Positions 1 through 7,664 of a stretch of DNA of 34,671 nucleotides are shown here, piece after piece. This stretch comes from Streptomyces lateritius (lineage in GTDB: Bacteria; Actinomycetota; Actinomycetes; Streptomycetales; Streptomycetaceae): contig NZ_BMTO01000007.1 of NCBI RefSeq assembly GCF_014649715.1, forward strand, positions 31,595-66,265, written 5' to 3'. Position numbers and translations under genes: made by a program. The notes beneath the pieces were generated by a model. That model saw only the letters and a program-made list of their open reading frames with translations. It was not told the DNA's origin and searched no databases. Each line of letters opens with the position of its first letter. Position 1 is the first letter of the stretch.

Positions 1-1386
1 ACACGTGGCCTGGGCCGACTACACAACGAAAGCTCCTTCGTGGTCACCGTCGACCGGGTGACCGGGGTGGCGCAGCGGCACACCGTCGGCTACCCCACGT
101 TCGTCAACCTGGTGGGCGGCCTGCTGTCGTACGGCTCCCCGACCTCGCTCCTGGCCGAACACGACGACCCCCTGCGGCCGTTCCGCGCGGCGTCCCTGGC
201 GGAGCCCGGTCAGCACGTCGAGGTCCTCGCCTACGTCTCCGCGGTCGCGCCCGCGGCCGACGGCACGCTCCTCGTACGCGGCGGCACCGCCGCCGAGGGC
301 GAGGGTCTGTACTGGGTCTCGGCCGGGCAGGACGGGGCGCCCGCCACCCAGCTGGTCGCGAGCACGGGACAATCGACCGCGGTCACCTACGTCCGGACCG
401 ACGTTCCCGACGTGATCGACTTCGACCGCGACCGCTGGGTCCCCATGGGCTGGCATCTTTCCCGGAGCAACGTCTCCGTCACCGTCACGGTCACCCACCA
501 GCGGACCGGCCAAAGCTTCGTCCGCCACCTCCAGCCCCGCCACGAGTCCGGGGACGTCCTCTACGGCGGCGCGCGGCGCCATCGGCTTCGTCTGGCACGG
601 CACCTTCGGTGGTTTCGAAGGCCCGACGCAGGCGCCCAAGGCAGCCTTCAACGGCGACTACACGTGGACGTTCCGCGCGGTGCCGAAAACGGCGTCGGTC
701 CGGAGGTCAACGAGTCCGGCACCTTCAAGGTCGTCCGCTCGGTCAAGCCGCACGACTACAGCGACAACGGCTCGCCCGACGTACTGACCCGGGACGCCGC
801 GGGCAAGCTGTGGCGCATCGACACCGGTCACGAGCCCTCTTACGGCACCGTGCAGGCGGGGAAGCCGGTCGAGACCGGCACCGGCTGGCAAATCTACGAC
901 CGGATCGAGGCCACCGGCAATCTCAGCGACCTGACCGGCGACGAGAAGCCCGACGTCCTGGCGACGGACCCGGCCGGCGGCCTCTGGCTCTACCCCGGAA
1001 CCGGAAACGCCAACGCGCCCCTGGCCCCCCGGCAGAAGATGGGCACCGGCTGGGGCATCTACAACCAGATCACCTCCACCGGCAACATCGGCGGCGCTCC
1101 GGCCGGCGACCTCGTCGCCCGCCATGCCGCCGGTGACCTCTGGCTGTACCTCGGCAAGGGCGACGGCACCTTCGCACCCCGTACGAAGATCGGCACCGGC
1201 TGGAACACCTACAGCGACGTCGTCGCCATCGGCGACGCCAACCGCGACGGCCGCCCCGACCTGATCGGGCACAGCCCGAGCGACAACACCGTCTACGTCT
1301 ACGCGGGCACCGGCGACTGGAGTGTCCCCTTCAAGGGACGTACGCCTACCGGCATGGTGGGCGGCTCGTACAACAGCTGGTCCTGA
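1..1386 (+). CDS. FG-GAP/VCBS-repeat secreted protein, 3' part, with a pair of compensating frameshifts
   Basis: This is the 3' end of a larger gene whose start lies upstream of the window. The last ~210 residues contain at least four repeats of the FG-GAP/VCBS type, each with a D-x-x-x-D-G-x-P-D-like core (for example GDANRDGRPDLIG) followed by LWLYPGTG-like strands. This layout is common in secreted Streptomyces beta-propeller proteins; the ligand is unknown. The upstream half is beta-rich and not assigned to a family. The frame is open from position 40 to the stop at 1384-1386. However, bases ~571-686 read as an arginine-rich nonsense stretch, while the next frame gives plausible protein there (AIGFVWHGTFGGFEGP, then FNGDYTWTFRAVPK). 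One extra base near 571-575 and one missing base near 683-687 would explain it. A perfect hairpin follows the stop, so the 3' end is reliable. Confidence 0.8.
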   Translation, partial: TRGLGRLHNESSFVVTVDRVTGVAQRHTVGYPTFVNLVGGLLSYGSPTSLLAEHDDPLRPFRAASLAEPGQHVEVLAYVSAVAPAADGTLLVRGGTAAEGEGLYWVSAGQDGAPATQLVASTGQSTAVTYVRTDVPDVIDFDRDRWVPMGWHLSRSNVSVTVTVTHQRTGQSFVRHLQPRHESGDVLYGGARRHRLRLARHLRWFRRPDAGAQGSLQRRLHVDVPRGAENGVGPEVNESGTFKVVRSVKPHDYSDNGSPDVLTRDAAGKLWRIDTGHEPSYGTVQAGKPVETGTGWQIYDRIEATGNLSDLTGDEKPDVLATDPAGGLWLYPGTGNANAPLAPRQKMGTGWGIYNQITSTGNIGGAPAGDLVARHAAGDLWLYLGKGDGTFAPRTKIGTGWNTYSDVVAIGDANRDGRPDLIGHSPSDNTVYVYAGTGDWSVPFKGRTPTGMVGGSYNSWS

Positions 1387-1397
1387 CTCGCCATGCA

Positions 1398-1424
1398 CCG
1401 GGCGCGGCGCCCAGCCGCGCCCGG
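1398..1424 (+). terminator. Intrinsic-terminator-like hairpin after the FG-GAP gene
   Basis: A perfect 10-bp GC stem (CCGGGCGCGG / CCGCGCCCGG) with a 7-base loop starts 12 bases after the stop codon. There is no U-tract, which is usual for Streptomyces terminators. Confidence 0.7.
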
Positions 1425-1642
1425 ACGCCAAGCGGAACGCAAACGCTCTGTCGGTCGATGGGCTTCGATAGCGGGTTCGGCCGTACTGGGTGCGGCCTGG
1501 CCGTCAGGGCCGCGACGGGGGGCGCGCCCCGCGTGGTGCCGGGCACGTCCTGAGCCGCCTCTCGCTCGTACGAGTGGAGCTAGGGCCGACGGTGAACTTC
1601 CCGCGTTTTCTCGCATAACTGAGGCGCTAGCGTCTGATCTCG

Positions 1643-1658
1643 CTGCGCATGTGCGCAG
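1643..1658 (+). promoter_or_regulatory. Perfect inverted repeat upstream of the beta-helix gene
   Basis: CTGCGCATGTGCGCAG is a 7-bp inverted repeat with a 2-base centre, 44 bases before the ATG at 1702. A second near-palindrome (AGGCGCTAGCGTCT) lies just upstream, around 1622-1635. The position suits an operator or promoter-proximal site. No promoter consensus was confidently assigned. The rest of 1425-1701 shows no gene; it includes a 12-bp palindrome GGGGCGCGCCCC at 1519-1530. Confidence 0.35.
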
Positions 1659-1701
1659 TGCCCGCATTCGCGAGGCAGTCGAGCTATTCCCAGAGGGTTC
1701 C

Positions 1702-2448
1702 ATGAGATTCCGTCGTGTCGTTCTCGCCCTTGCCGGGGCCGCTGTTCTGGCCACCGGCACGACCACCCTCCTGCCCGCGACCGCCCAGGCCCGGATCATG
1801 GCCGTTGCGTGCGACGAGACATCACTGATCACCGCTGTAAACGCGGCCAACACCGCCGGCGGGGGGACCGTGACCCTCACCGCAGGCTGTACCTACACGC
1901 TCACCGCCGCCCACGGCAACGACGGCGTGAACGGACCCACCGGGCTCCCCATCATCACCACCCCCATCACCCTGGAGGGCAACGCCAACACCATCACCCG
2001 CAGCTCGGCGTCCGTGTTCCGCATCGCCCAGGTCAGCACTACCGGAGACCTCACTCTCAAGGCGGTCACCCTCAGCGGCGGTCACGCGGCCACGAACGGG
2101 GGCGGCATCCTGAACTTCGGCGCGGTCACCCTCACCGGGAGCGAGCTGTCCAACAACGCCGCCGACGGTACCGGCGGTGGCATCTACAGCACCGGCGGTG
2201 CGGCAGGGGCGACGTTCACCAGCAGCAACGTCAAGAACAACACCGCCCACCAGGCCGCGGGTATCGCCAACGACCGTGGGACACTCGCCCTCACCAGCAG
2301 CGTGGTCAGCGGGAACGCCGCCGCCATCAACCCCGGCGGCATCTACCACGTCGCCGGCTCCGCGACACTCGACAACTCCGCGGTGAGCGCCAACACCCCC
2401 ACCAACTGCACCGGCAGCCCCTCCCCCGTCCCCGGCTGCACCGGGTAA
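1702..2448 (+). CDS. Secreted right-handed beta-helix repeat protein
   Basis: 248 residues. The start is the ATG after a CAGAGGG ribosome-binding site, because the next residues form a clear Sec signal peptide (MRFRRVVLALAGAAVLATG, cleavage probably after ATAQA near residue 31). The frame is open far upstream, but that part does not look like protein. The mature part is rich in G, N, T and S, with repeated short strands and Asn-rich turns (GGGILNFGAVTLTGSELSNN, GGGIYSTGG, SSVVSGNAAA). This is the pattern of parallel beta-helix / polymorphic-membrane-protein-like repeats. Two cysteines close to the C-terminus (NCTGSPSPVPGCTG) may form a disulfide. It is probably exported; neither an enzyme site nor a sortase LPxTG motif was seen. 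A carbohydrate-binding or adhesive role is only a guess. Confidence 0.75.
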   Translation: MRFRRVVLALAGAAVLATGTTTLLPATAQARIMAVACDETSLITAVNAANTAGGGTVTLTAGCTYTLTAAHGNDGVNGPTGLPIITTPITLEGNANTITRSSASVFRIAQVSTTGDLTLKAVTLSGGHAATNGGGILNFGAVTLTGSELSNNAADGTGGGIYSTGGAAGATFTSSNVKNNTAHQAAGIANDRGTLALTSSVVSGNAAAINPGGIYHVAGSATLDNSAVSANTPTNCTGSPSPVPGCTG

Positions 2449-2664
2449 CCCCCACCATCAGGGCCGCCGGCAGGCCGGCATCCCCCAGGCGGGTCACAGG
2501 CACCTGCCGCAACAGGCCTGGAGAACCGCACGGGGCCGTGGCCCGGCAGCGGCGTGCGAGGACGGTGGCGGCTGCGCCCTTACCGAGCGGCCCGCCCGGG
2601 CCCGGTCCGGCACCCGCTTCCTGCTCGGGCTGCGTCCTTGACGATCGGCCGCACCGGCTCGGGC

Positions 2665-3081
2665 TCAGGATGACGGGAGCAGCTCCAGTTGCTGGAGCAT
2701 GGAGAGCTGATCGACGACGTGCCAGTGTTCGGCGAGCCGGCCGCCGTCCAGCCGGAAGATGTCGACTCCGGCGAAGCGGCATGATCGTCCCGTCGGGGGA
2801 ATGCCCAGGAAAGTTCCGGAGTGGGTAGCAGTGTTGGTCCAACGGACGACGACACGGTCCCCCTCGGCAATGATGTCGTCCATGCTGAAGGTGGGTGCCA
2901 GCCCCTCCACGAGCATGGCCACTCGGTCCTTCAGCCCCTCACGCCCCTCGCGCTGCCCGGGCAGCGGGTCGTGCTCCTTGTAGTCCATCGCGGCCAGCTC
3001 GTCGACGATCTCCGTGCGCCGCCCGTTGAGCACTTCCTCGAAGAACCGGCGTACCAGCGCCTTATTGGTCTCGGCGGACAC
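2665..3081 (-). CDS. SnoaL-like / ester cyclase family protein
   Basis: 138 residues, the usual size of a single NTF2-fold SnoaL-like protein. It begins MSAETNKALVRRFFEEVLNG and continues with YKEHDPLPGQREGREGLKD, ..FSMDDIIAEGDRVVVRWT and a C-terminal DIFRLDGGRLAEHWHVVD. These are hallmark segments of the SnoaL/polyketide-cyclase-like family, where the His/Asp residues line the cavity. Family members range from true cyclases to proteins of unknown role. No polyketide genes are nearby, so a cyclase reaction is not implied. An 8-bp inverted repeat at 3133-3151 lies 52 bases upstream. Downstream (2449-2664) no gene was seen. Confidence 0.85.
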   Translation of the reverse strand: MSAETNKALVRRFFEEVLNGRRTEIVDELAAMDYKEHDPLPGQREGREGLKDRVAMLVEGLAPTFSMDDIIAEGDRVVVRWTNTATHSGTFLGIPPTGRSCRFAGVDIFRLDGGRLAEHWHVVDQLSMLQQLELLPSS

Positions 3082-3132
3082 GTAGCGACCTCCCTGTCAA
3101 TGCCATTGGATTCTGTCCTTCTCGTCAGCACC

Positions 3133-3151
3133 CGCTCTCCGGCGGAGAGCG
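3133..3151 (-). terminator. Perfect hairpin between the SHOCT and SnoaL-like genes
   Basis: CGCTCTCC / GGAGAGCG, an 8-bp stem with a 3-base loop, lies between two leftward genes. It could end transcription of the SHOCT gene or act as an operator for the SnoaL-like gene; the sequence does not decide. Confidence 0.4.
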
Positions 3152-3276
3152 TCTCCGATCAGGTCCCATTGCGGCACCGTCGCCGCGCCGATACCGCCTC
3201 GGCTTCGCCCCACCCTGCGGATGCCCCTGGCCGTTTCCTTGGGATCAGCGAACTCGACGAAAGGACCACAGGGGGG

Positions 3277-3352
3277 TCAGGTAGTCAGGCGTCAAACGTC
3301 AGGTCGTCAGGCGTCAGGCGTCAGGCGTCAGGCGTCAGGCGTCAGGCGTCAG
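3277..3352. repeat. Heptanucleotide tandem repeat (TCAGGCG)n
   Basis: Six perfect units of TCAGGCG run from 3307 to 3348. Degenerate units (TCAGGTAG, TCAGGCG, TCAAACG) precede them from 3277. The array ends in TCAGTTC, whose first three bases are the reverse-strand stop codon of the SHOCT gene. A 7-base unit is typical of slippage-prone microsatellites. Confidence 0.9.
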
Positions 3353-3738
3353 TTCAGGAGCTTGGTCTTGGCGCGCTGGAATTCCTCCTGGGTGATGTCG
3401 CCCTTGTCTTTGAGCGCGGAGAGCTTGCCCAGCTCCTCCACCGAACTGCTCCCGGCTCCCGCCGCTTTCTGGATGTACTGGCGCAGGGCTTCCTCATGCT
3501 CCTGGACCTGTTTCACATCCCTTTCGCCCATGCTCTTCCCCCGGGCGATGAGATACACCAGGACACCGACGTAGGGCAGTACGAGCACGAAGACGAGCCA
3601 CCCCGCCTTCGCCCAGCCGCTGAGGCTGTGGTCCCGGAAGATGTCCGTGACCACCTTGAACAGCAGGAAGAACCACATGACCCACAGGAAGAGCCACAGC
3701 ATCGTCCAGAACAGGTTGAGAAGGGGATAGTCGTCCAT
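3349..3738 (-). CDS. PLDc_N / SHOCT-domain small membrane protein
   Basis: 129 residues. Residues ~5-66 carry two hydrophobic segments (FWTMLWLFLWVMWFFLLF and WLVFVLVLPYVGVLVYLIARG) separated by a short charged loop with W-x-K. This is the phospholipase-D-nuclease N-terminal (PLDc_N) arrangement found in small membrane proteins. After a helical linker, the last ~30 residues (ELGKLSALKDKGDITQEEFQRAKTKLLN) form a textbook SHOCT motif, a short C-terminal oligomerisation or targeting domain. Length and architecture match a common actinobacterial family whose function is unknown. The stop codon lies at the edge of the heptanucleotide repeat array, so slippage there would affect the 3' UTR rather than the protein. 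Confidence 0.9.
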   Translation of the reverse strand: MDDYPLLNLFWTMLWLFLWVMWFFLLFKVVTDIFRDHSLSGWAKAGWLVFVLVLPYVGVLVYLIARGKSMGERDVKQVQEHEEALRQYIQKAAGAGSSSVEELGKLSALKDKGDITQEEFQRAKTKLLN

Positions 3739-4000
3739 GTTTCGCTCCGATCATGGAGGCACTACCTCATTCATACAGTCGGACCACGAGGACCGCATGT
3801 CAGGGCAGCGTGTCGCTGTTGCAGTCGGGAGAAACGGCAGGTAGCGATGGGATGGTGCGGTGTGAGACCTGATTTCGGGATTGAGCGGCGTCTCTGTCCG
3901 CTCGGTGCCGGCTTCTCCGCCAGTGCCGCGCTCACCGCAAGCCCGGGCGGGCTGTGCCCGGCGCCGAGTCGACGTGGGGTCGAGGGGAAGGGAGACACCG

Positions 4001-5368
4001 ATGGCGGGGCCCAGCCCTCGATCCGGTCCGCCCGTCAGCGGAGCGCAGCCTGAGGAGGCGGACCGGCTGCGGGACCTGCTGCTGGCTCCCGGCTATCTGA
4101 AGGTGCTCTTCCTCTGCGCCCTCATCGGCATCCCGGTGTCCCTCGCGGCGTTCTGGTTCCTGGTCGGGCTGCACGAACTGGAACACGTCTTGTGGGCGGA
4201 CCTCCCCCATGACCTGGGGTGGGACGCGCCTGCGTGGTGGTGGCCGCTGCCCCTCTTCCTCGTCGCGGGCCTGGTCGTCGGCCTGGTCGCCGCACGGCTC
4301 CCAGGTGCGGGCGGCCACATCCCAGCCTCCGGCCTGCATACCGGAGGCGCCTCCCCCACCGCGCTGCCCGGAGTGCTCCTGGCCGCGGCAGCGAGTCTGC
4401 CGTTCGGCGCCGTCCTCGGCCCGGAGGCACCGCTGATCGCCCTGGGTGGCGGCCTGGCCCTGCTGTTCCGCAACCTCGCCCACGCACCCACGGCCGCGCA
4501 GAGCACGGCGCTGCTGGGTGCGGCCGGAGCCGCGGCGGCCATCTCCGCGATCTTCGGCAACCCCGTGGTCGCCGCCGTCCTTCTCATCGAGATCGCAGGC
4601 GTGGGAGGTCCACGACTGTTCGCGGTCATGCTGCCCGCCCTGCTCTCCAGCGGAGTCGGAGCCCTGGTCTTCACCGGCTTCGGTCGCTGGACCGGTCTGG
4701 AAACAGGAAGCCTCAGTCTCGAGCTGCCCGCCCCGTCCCCGCGCCTGGACGCCGCGGACGTGCTCTGGACCCTGATCATGGCCGTGACCATCGCCGTCGC
4801 GACACACCTGCTGCTGAGCGCGGGACGACTGGTGGCCTTGTACACCATGAAAGCCGTACCGGTACGGACCGTTCTGTGCGCGCTGGGCGCCGCGGCCTGC
4901 GCCGCCCTCTACACACTGAGCACCGACCGCTCCCCCGCCGACGTCGCCACGTCCGGCCAGAGCACCCTGAGCACACTGGCCGCCGACCCGCACGCCTGGA
5001 GCGTCGGCGCGCTGCTGGCCGTCCTGGCCTTCAAAGGCGCCGCCTACACCCTGTGTCTGGGCAGCCTGCGAGGCGGCCCCGTCTTCCCCGCCCTCTTCCT
5101 GGGAGCCGCCACCGGCGTCCTGCTCGCACCGCTGCCAGGTCTCGGAGTGCTACCCGCGATGGCGGCCGGCATGGCAGCGGCCACCGGGGCCACACTGCGG
5201 CTCCCCGTGAGCAGCGTCGTGCTCGTCGCCCTGTTGCTCGGCAGCCTCGACGTGATGCCCCTGGTGATCCTGGCGGCCGTGGTCGCCTTCATCACCACCG
5301 AACTGCTGCCCCCGCATCCGCGCCGATCCACCGGAGAGCACTCCTCGCCCCCAGGCGAAGCTGCCTGA
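4001..5368 (+). CDS. ClC-family chloride channel / transporter
   Basis: 455 residues from the ATG with a GAAGGGAGA ribosome-binding site. The frame is open further upstream (to 3881), but that sequence is not membrane-like. After a ~25-residue polar N-terminus there are many hydrophobic helices. The three ClC signature regions are visible in degenerate form: GAGGHIPASGL (in place of GSGIP), GAVLGPEAPLIALGGG (GKEGP region, with the gating-glutamate position present) and LRGGPVFPALFLGAATG (GxFxP). Family members move Cl- or exchange Cl-/H+. Whether this one is a channel or an antiporter cannot be decided by eye. It lacks the C-terminal CBS domains seen in longer homologues. It stands alone in its orientation, with no obvious operon partner. 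Confidence 0.9.
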   Translation: MAGPSPRSGPPVSGAQPEEADRLRDLLLAPGYLKVLFLCALIGIPVSLAAFWFLVGLHELEHVLWADLPHDLGWDAPAWWWPLPLFLVAGLVVGLVAARLPGAGGHIPASGLHTGGASPTALPGVLLAAAASLPFGAVLGPEAPLIALGGGLALLFRNLAHAPTAAQSTALLGAAGAAAAISAIFGNPVVAAVLLIEIAGVGGPRLFAVMLPALLSSGVGALVFTGFGRWTGLETGSLSLELPAPSPRLDAADVLWTLIMAVTIAVATHLLLSAGRLVALYTMKAVPVRTVLCALGAAACAALYTLSTDRSPADVATSGQSTLSTLAADPHAWSVGALLAVLAFKGAAYTLCLGSLRGGPVFPALFLGAATGVLLAPLPGLGVLPAMAAGMAAATGATLRLPVSSVVLVALLLGSLDVMPLVILAAVVAFITTELLPPHPRRSTGEHSSPPGEAA

Positions 5369-5770
5369 TGCCTCGCATGGGGGGGGAACCGCGAGCCGCA
5401 CCGCCCTCGCCCACCGCCTCCGCCCCGGCCCAGCACGACCGCAGCCGCCAGGCGCTGCTCGAGAGGTGGGGATGGCGGCCGGCCCAGCGGCACAACCAGA
5501 CCTCACGGTCACCGCAGCCCCTCCACGTCACGGCCCAACTGCTGGCGTCTGGGCGGATGCCGGCACCAACGCCCGACGCGCCACCGTGATCCAGTCAGAG
5601 GATCTCGACCGGGACGCGTCAGGGAGGCCAGGGAGCCGGCGCAAGCCGGGGCCGTCTCCCTGGCGGCAACGGGGCCGGACACCACGTCTGTGTGGCAGGG
5701 GGGCGGGGGTCCGCCGCCCTGCCTCACGCACGTCCGAGCCTGGTTCGGGGCACCCGCGCTCCAGGGTCCG
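5369..5770. other. Intergenic stretch without a convincing gene
   Basis: An open frame of 73 codons (5368-5589, plus strand) starts at an ATG overlapping the ClC stop (TGATG). Its composition, rich in Pro, Arg, Ala and Gln, is that of random GC-rich sequence, so it is not called. An 8-G run follows its second ATG. Short GC-rich inverted repeats near 5695-5725 could be terminators for the leftward M15-like gene. Nothing else was recognised. Confidence 0.4.
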
Positions 5771-6345
5771 TCAGACCCCGAGGTGGAGCGTTCCCGCTCC
5801 CTTCCCCGGTACGTCCTCCCATCCGCGCAGCCGTGCCGCGAGGCGCTGCAGGCGCGGGTCGGACGGGGGGACGTCGATCTGGAAGTGAGCCTCGTTCAGG
5901 CGGCGGCGGAAGTTCCCGCCCCAGGCCACCACGCCCTCGCATTCCCGCAGGATGTCCAGGATGACGGCTCGCTGATGCGGGAAGAGTCCGCCCGTGACAC
6001 CTTCCGGATACCACGTCGGACGGATCGCGCACGCCGTACCCGAGGCGTGGTTGGCCGCGTAGCCCTTGAGCGACCTGCCCGGAGGACGGAAGCCGATCAC
6101 TTCGCCGTCGTGAGGGTGTCGATCTCGTAGTGGTAGCGGCGTATCACGTGAACGAGCACCACCGCCGGCTCGCCGAGGCGCAGGGCCACGGCGACCGAAC
6201 TGCCCGGCACCTGGCGGGTCCATACGGTGCCGGAGGCGTCCGTGGCGGATTCCAGGGGCCAGCCGTTCGGGCCGACCGCCACGGGACGAGGCCGGGGCGC
6301 CGGGGCCACTGCCGGGCTGCTCCCTGAGGCTCCCCGCCCATCCAT
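5771..6345 (-). pseudogene. M15-peptidase-like protein gene, frameshifted
   Basis: Two overlapping reverse frames together give one protein. The N-terminal part (ATG at 6345) ends LRLGEPAVVLVHVIRRYHYEIDTLTT. The C-terminal part continues with DGEVIGFRPPG, then NHASGTACAIRPTWYP, GVVAWGGNFRR and EAHFQIDVPP. The second half matches the core of M15 (VanY / L-Ala-D-Glu) peptidases, which cut cell-wall peptides. One missing base near 6105-6112 separates the halves. The metal-binding motif is incomplete: the Asp expected after H-x-x-G-x-A is Ala here, and the usual WGGD is WGGN. Even the repaired protein may therefore be non-catalytic. A GAGGAG sequence lies upstream of the ATG. A sequencing error and a true mutation are both possible. 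Confidence 0.65.
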
Positions 6346-6427
6346 CGCCGCCACACCCTCCTCATGTGGTCCTGACCACTGCGGCACAATCGGGGTCAAC
6401 GAGGCGGGCGACGGTGGGGGTGGGAAC

Positions 6428-7090
6428 GTGGGACTTTTCGGCTCGCGAGGCAGGCGTAAGAGCATACCGAACGATCCGGCGCTGCTGGCTGCGGCTGCTG
6501 AGAATCCCGGTGGCAGCGTCGCCGAGATCGACCCGACGTATATCGACGACCCGAACGGCTACGTACCTCCTGAGGCGATCCGCGGTGCGTGGGTGGTGGA
6601 CGGCGGCGGGAAGCTGACCGGCGAGTACCGGCAGAATCCCCGTCACGGGGTGCCACAGGACGACTTCAGCAAGCTCACTGATCCTGATCACTGGCTTGGC
6701 TGGCTCGGCGATGATCCCGCGCGGGCCGTCCGGGAAGGCATCGAGGAGTCCCTGCGCGCCCAGGTGGCAGACGCGGTGGTCGAGTGGGTAAAGATCCTTG
6801 AAACGCCCCGTTTTCTTACGGGTGGGCGTCCACGTTCCGAGGACGAACAGGTCATCCTGGTGACCCGCGCGGCACTCGCCGCACCGTTTGCGTTGTCCGT
6901 GCGGACAACGCGGCACGGGCGTTCCGTCCTCCTGGGGGTGTTCTCCTGGGCGGCGGTGAACCTCTCACGACCCGCAGCGCGGAAGGATCGGCACTGGTTT
7001 GACCTGGGCGTCGGGCTGGAGTGGGCCGGTGAACGGCTTCAAGAGCGGATCTACGAGATTGACGGTGAGGACGGCCCCGCCGAGCGGTAG
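6428..7090 (+). CDS. Unrecognised protein
   Basis: 220 residues from a GTG with a G-rich ribosome-binding site (about 6412-6423), reading VGLFGSRGRRKS. Upstream in-frame ATGs would overlap the divergent M15-like gene and have no ribosome-binding site. The protein is soluble and acidic, with no signal peptide or membrane segment. Landmarks are AEIDPTYIDDPNGYVPPEAI, a middle WLGWLGDDP, and a C-terminal RKDRHWFDLGVGLEWAGERL with Trp and Asp residues that look conserved in character. No domain was recognised. Coding character is good throughout, and the gene is divergent from its left neighbour, sharing an 82-bp region at 6346-6427. Confidence 0.7.
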   Translation: MGLFGSRGRRKSIPNDPALLAAAAENPGGSVAEIDPTYIDDPNGYVPPEAIRGAWVVDGGGKLTGEYRQNPRHGVPQDDFSKLTDPDHWLGWLGDDPARAVREGIEESLRAQVADAVVEWVKILETPRFLTGGRPRSEDEQVILVTRAALAAPFALSVRTTRHGRSVLLGVFSWAAVNLSRPAARKDRHWFDLGVGLEWAGERLQERIYEIDGEDGPAER

Positions 7091-7161
7091 AGAGGCAACG
7101 CCACTCTGCCCGCCGGTCAAGCTGGCAGACGGACCTAACTCCTCCGTTGATCTCACAACCA

Positions 7162-7386
7162 ATGCTGGGGCCCCTGGCCGCCGCCGACTACGAAGGGCCG
7201 CTGATCGCCTGGATAAGCACCGTCATCCGCCTGCGCCGTCATCCCGGTCGTCAGTCCGCTCCTTTCCCCGAGGACCCGTGGTGCTGGCGCCCGGTCACGT
7301 CGGTGACGGCCAACAGCCGAATACGCGCCTCTGTCTACCTCGGCACCGTCACCTTCGCCGCCGTCCTCATCTGGCTCCGCACGTGA
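7162..7386 (+). CDS. Possible small unrecognised protein
   Basis: A 74-codon frame begins MLGPLAAADYEGPLIAWIST and ends with a hydrophobic stretch (YLGTVTFAAVLIWLRT). No ribosome-binding site stands out and no family was recognised. It lies between the unknown gene ending at 7090 and the wzz relic starting near 7416, so it may itself be a fragment at the edge of the rearranged locus. Confidence 0.25.
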   Translation: MLGPLAAADYEGPLIAWISTVIRLRRHPGRQSAPFPEDPWCWRPVTSVTANSRIRASVYLGTVTFAAVLIWLRT

Positions 7387-7415
7387 TCCGATAGACAAAC
7401 CCTGAAACGCCGGCC

Positions 7416-7663
7416 GGGTTGACCGAGCCGGGGGCCGGGCGGGCTGGGTGACGCTTGCTTCACCGCGGACGTAGACGCAGAGGCGGGGGTGCGAGAACTA
7501 GGCTCTCCAAGCGCTCGACAACATCGCTGAAGCGGCAGGCGACGGCGTTGGCGATGGCGATGTCCGCCGCGCGACGCCGCGCTGTGTCCGCTGACCGTGA
7601 TGTTGACCAGCACGGTACCGATCAGGGCTTCCGCGGTGATCCAGCCGGCGAGTTCGTCCGGCT
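7416..7663 (-). pseudogene. Relic of the wzz/BY-kinase gene
   Basis: This block matches 20225-20470, inside the intact wzz/BY-kinase gene, base for base over long runs. Read leftward it gives DELAGWITAEALIGTVLVNI, then TVS; the intact gene has DELAGRITAEAPIGTVLINI, then TVS (20 of 23 identical). Frameshifts follow, including a 6-base duplication of ATCGCC, but the segment matching DIANAVAYRFSDVVERLESL is still readable. It covers roughly residues 97-178 of the 486-residue protein. The match stops abruptly at 7663, one base short of the stop codon of the methyltransferase gene at 7665. It has no start, no kinase domain and no intact frame. Confidence 0.85.
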
Positions 7664-7664
7664 C

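Noticed and set aside
3277..3352. CRISPR-like array
   Set aside because: The units are 7 bases with no spacers and there are no cas genes; it is a simple tandem repeat.
2821..4053. 410-codon rightward open frame across the SnoaL-like and SHOCT genes
   Set aside because: Antisense to two recognised families and running through the heptamer repeat.
4219..5589. Long open frame inside the ClC gene
   Set aside because: Arg/Pro-rich out-of-frame reading of the ClC coding sequence. Only its last 73 codons lie outside, and they show no coding character.
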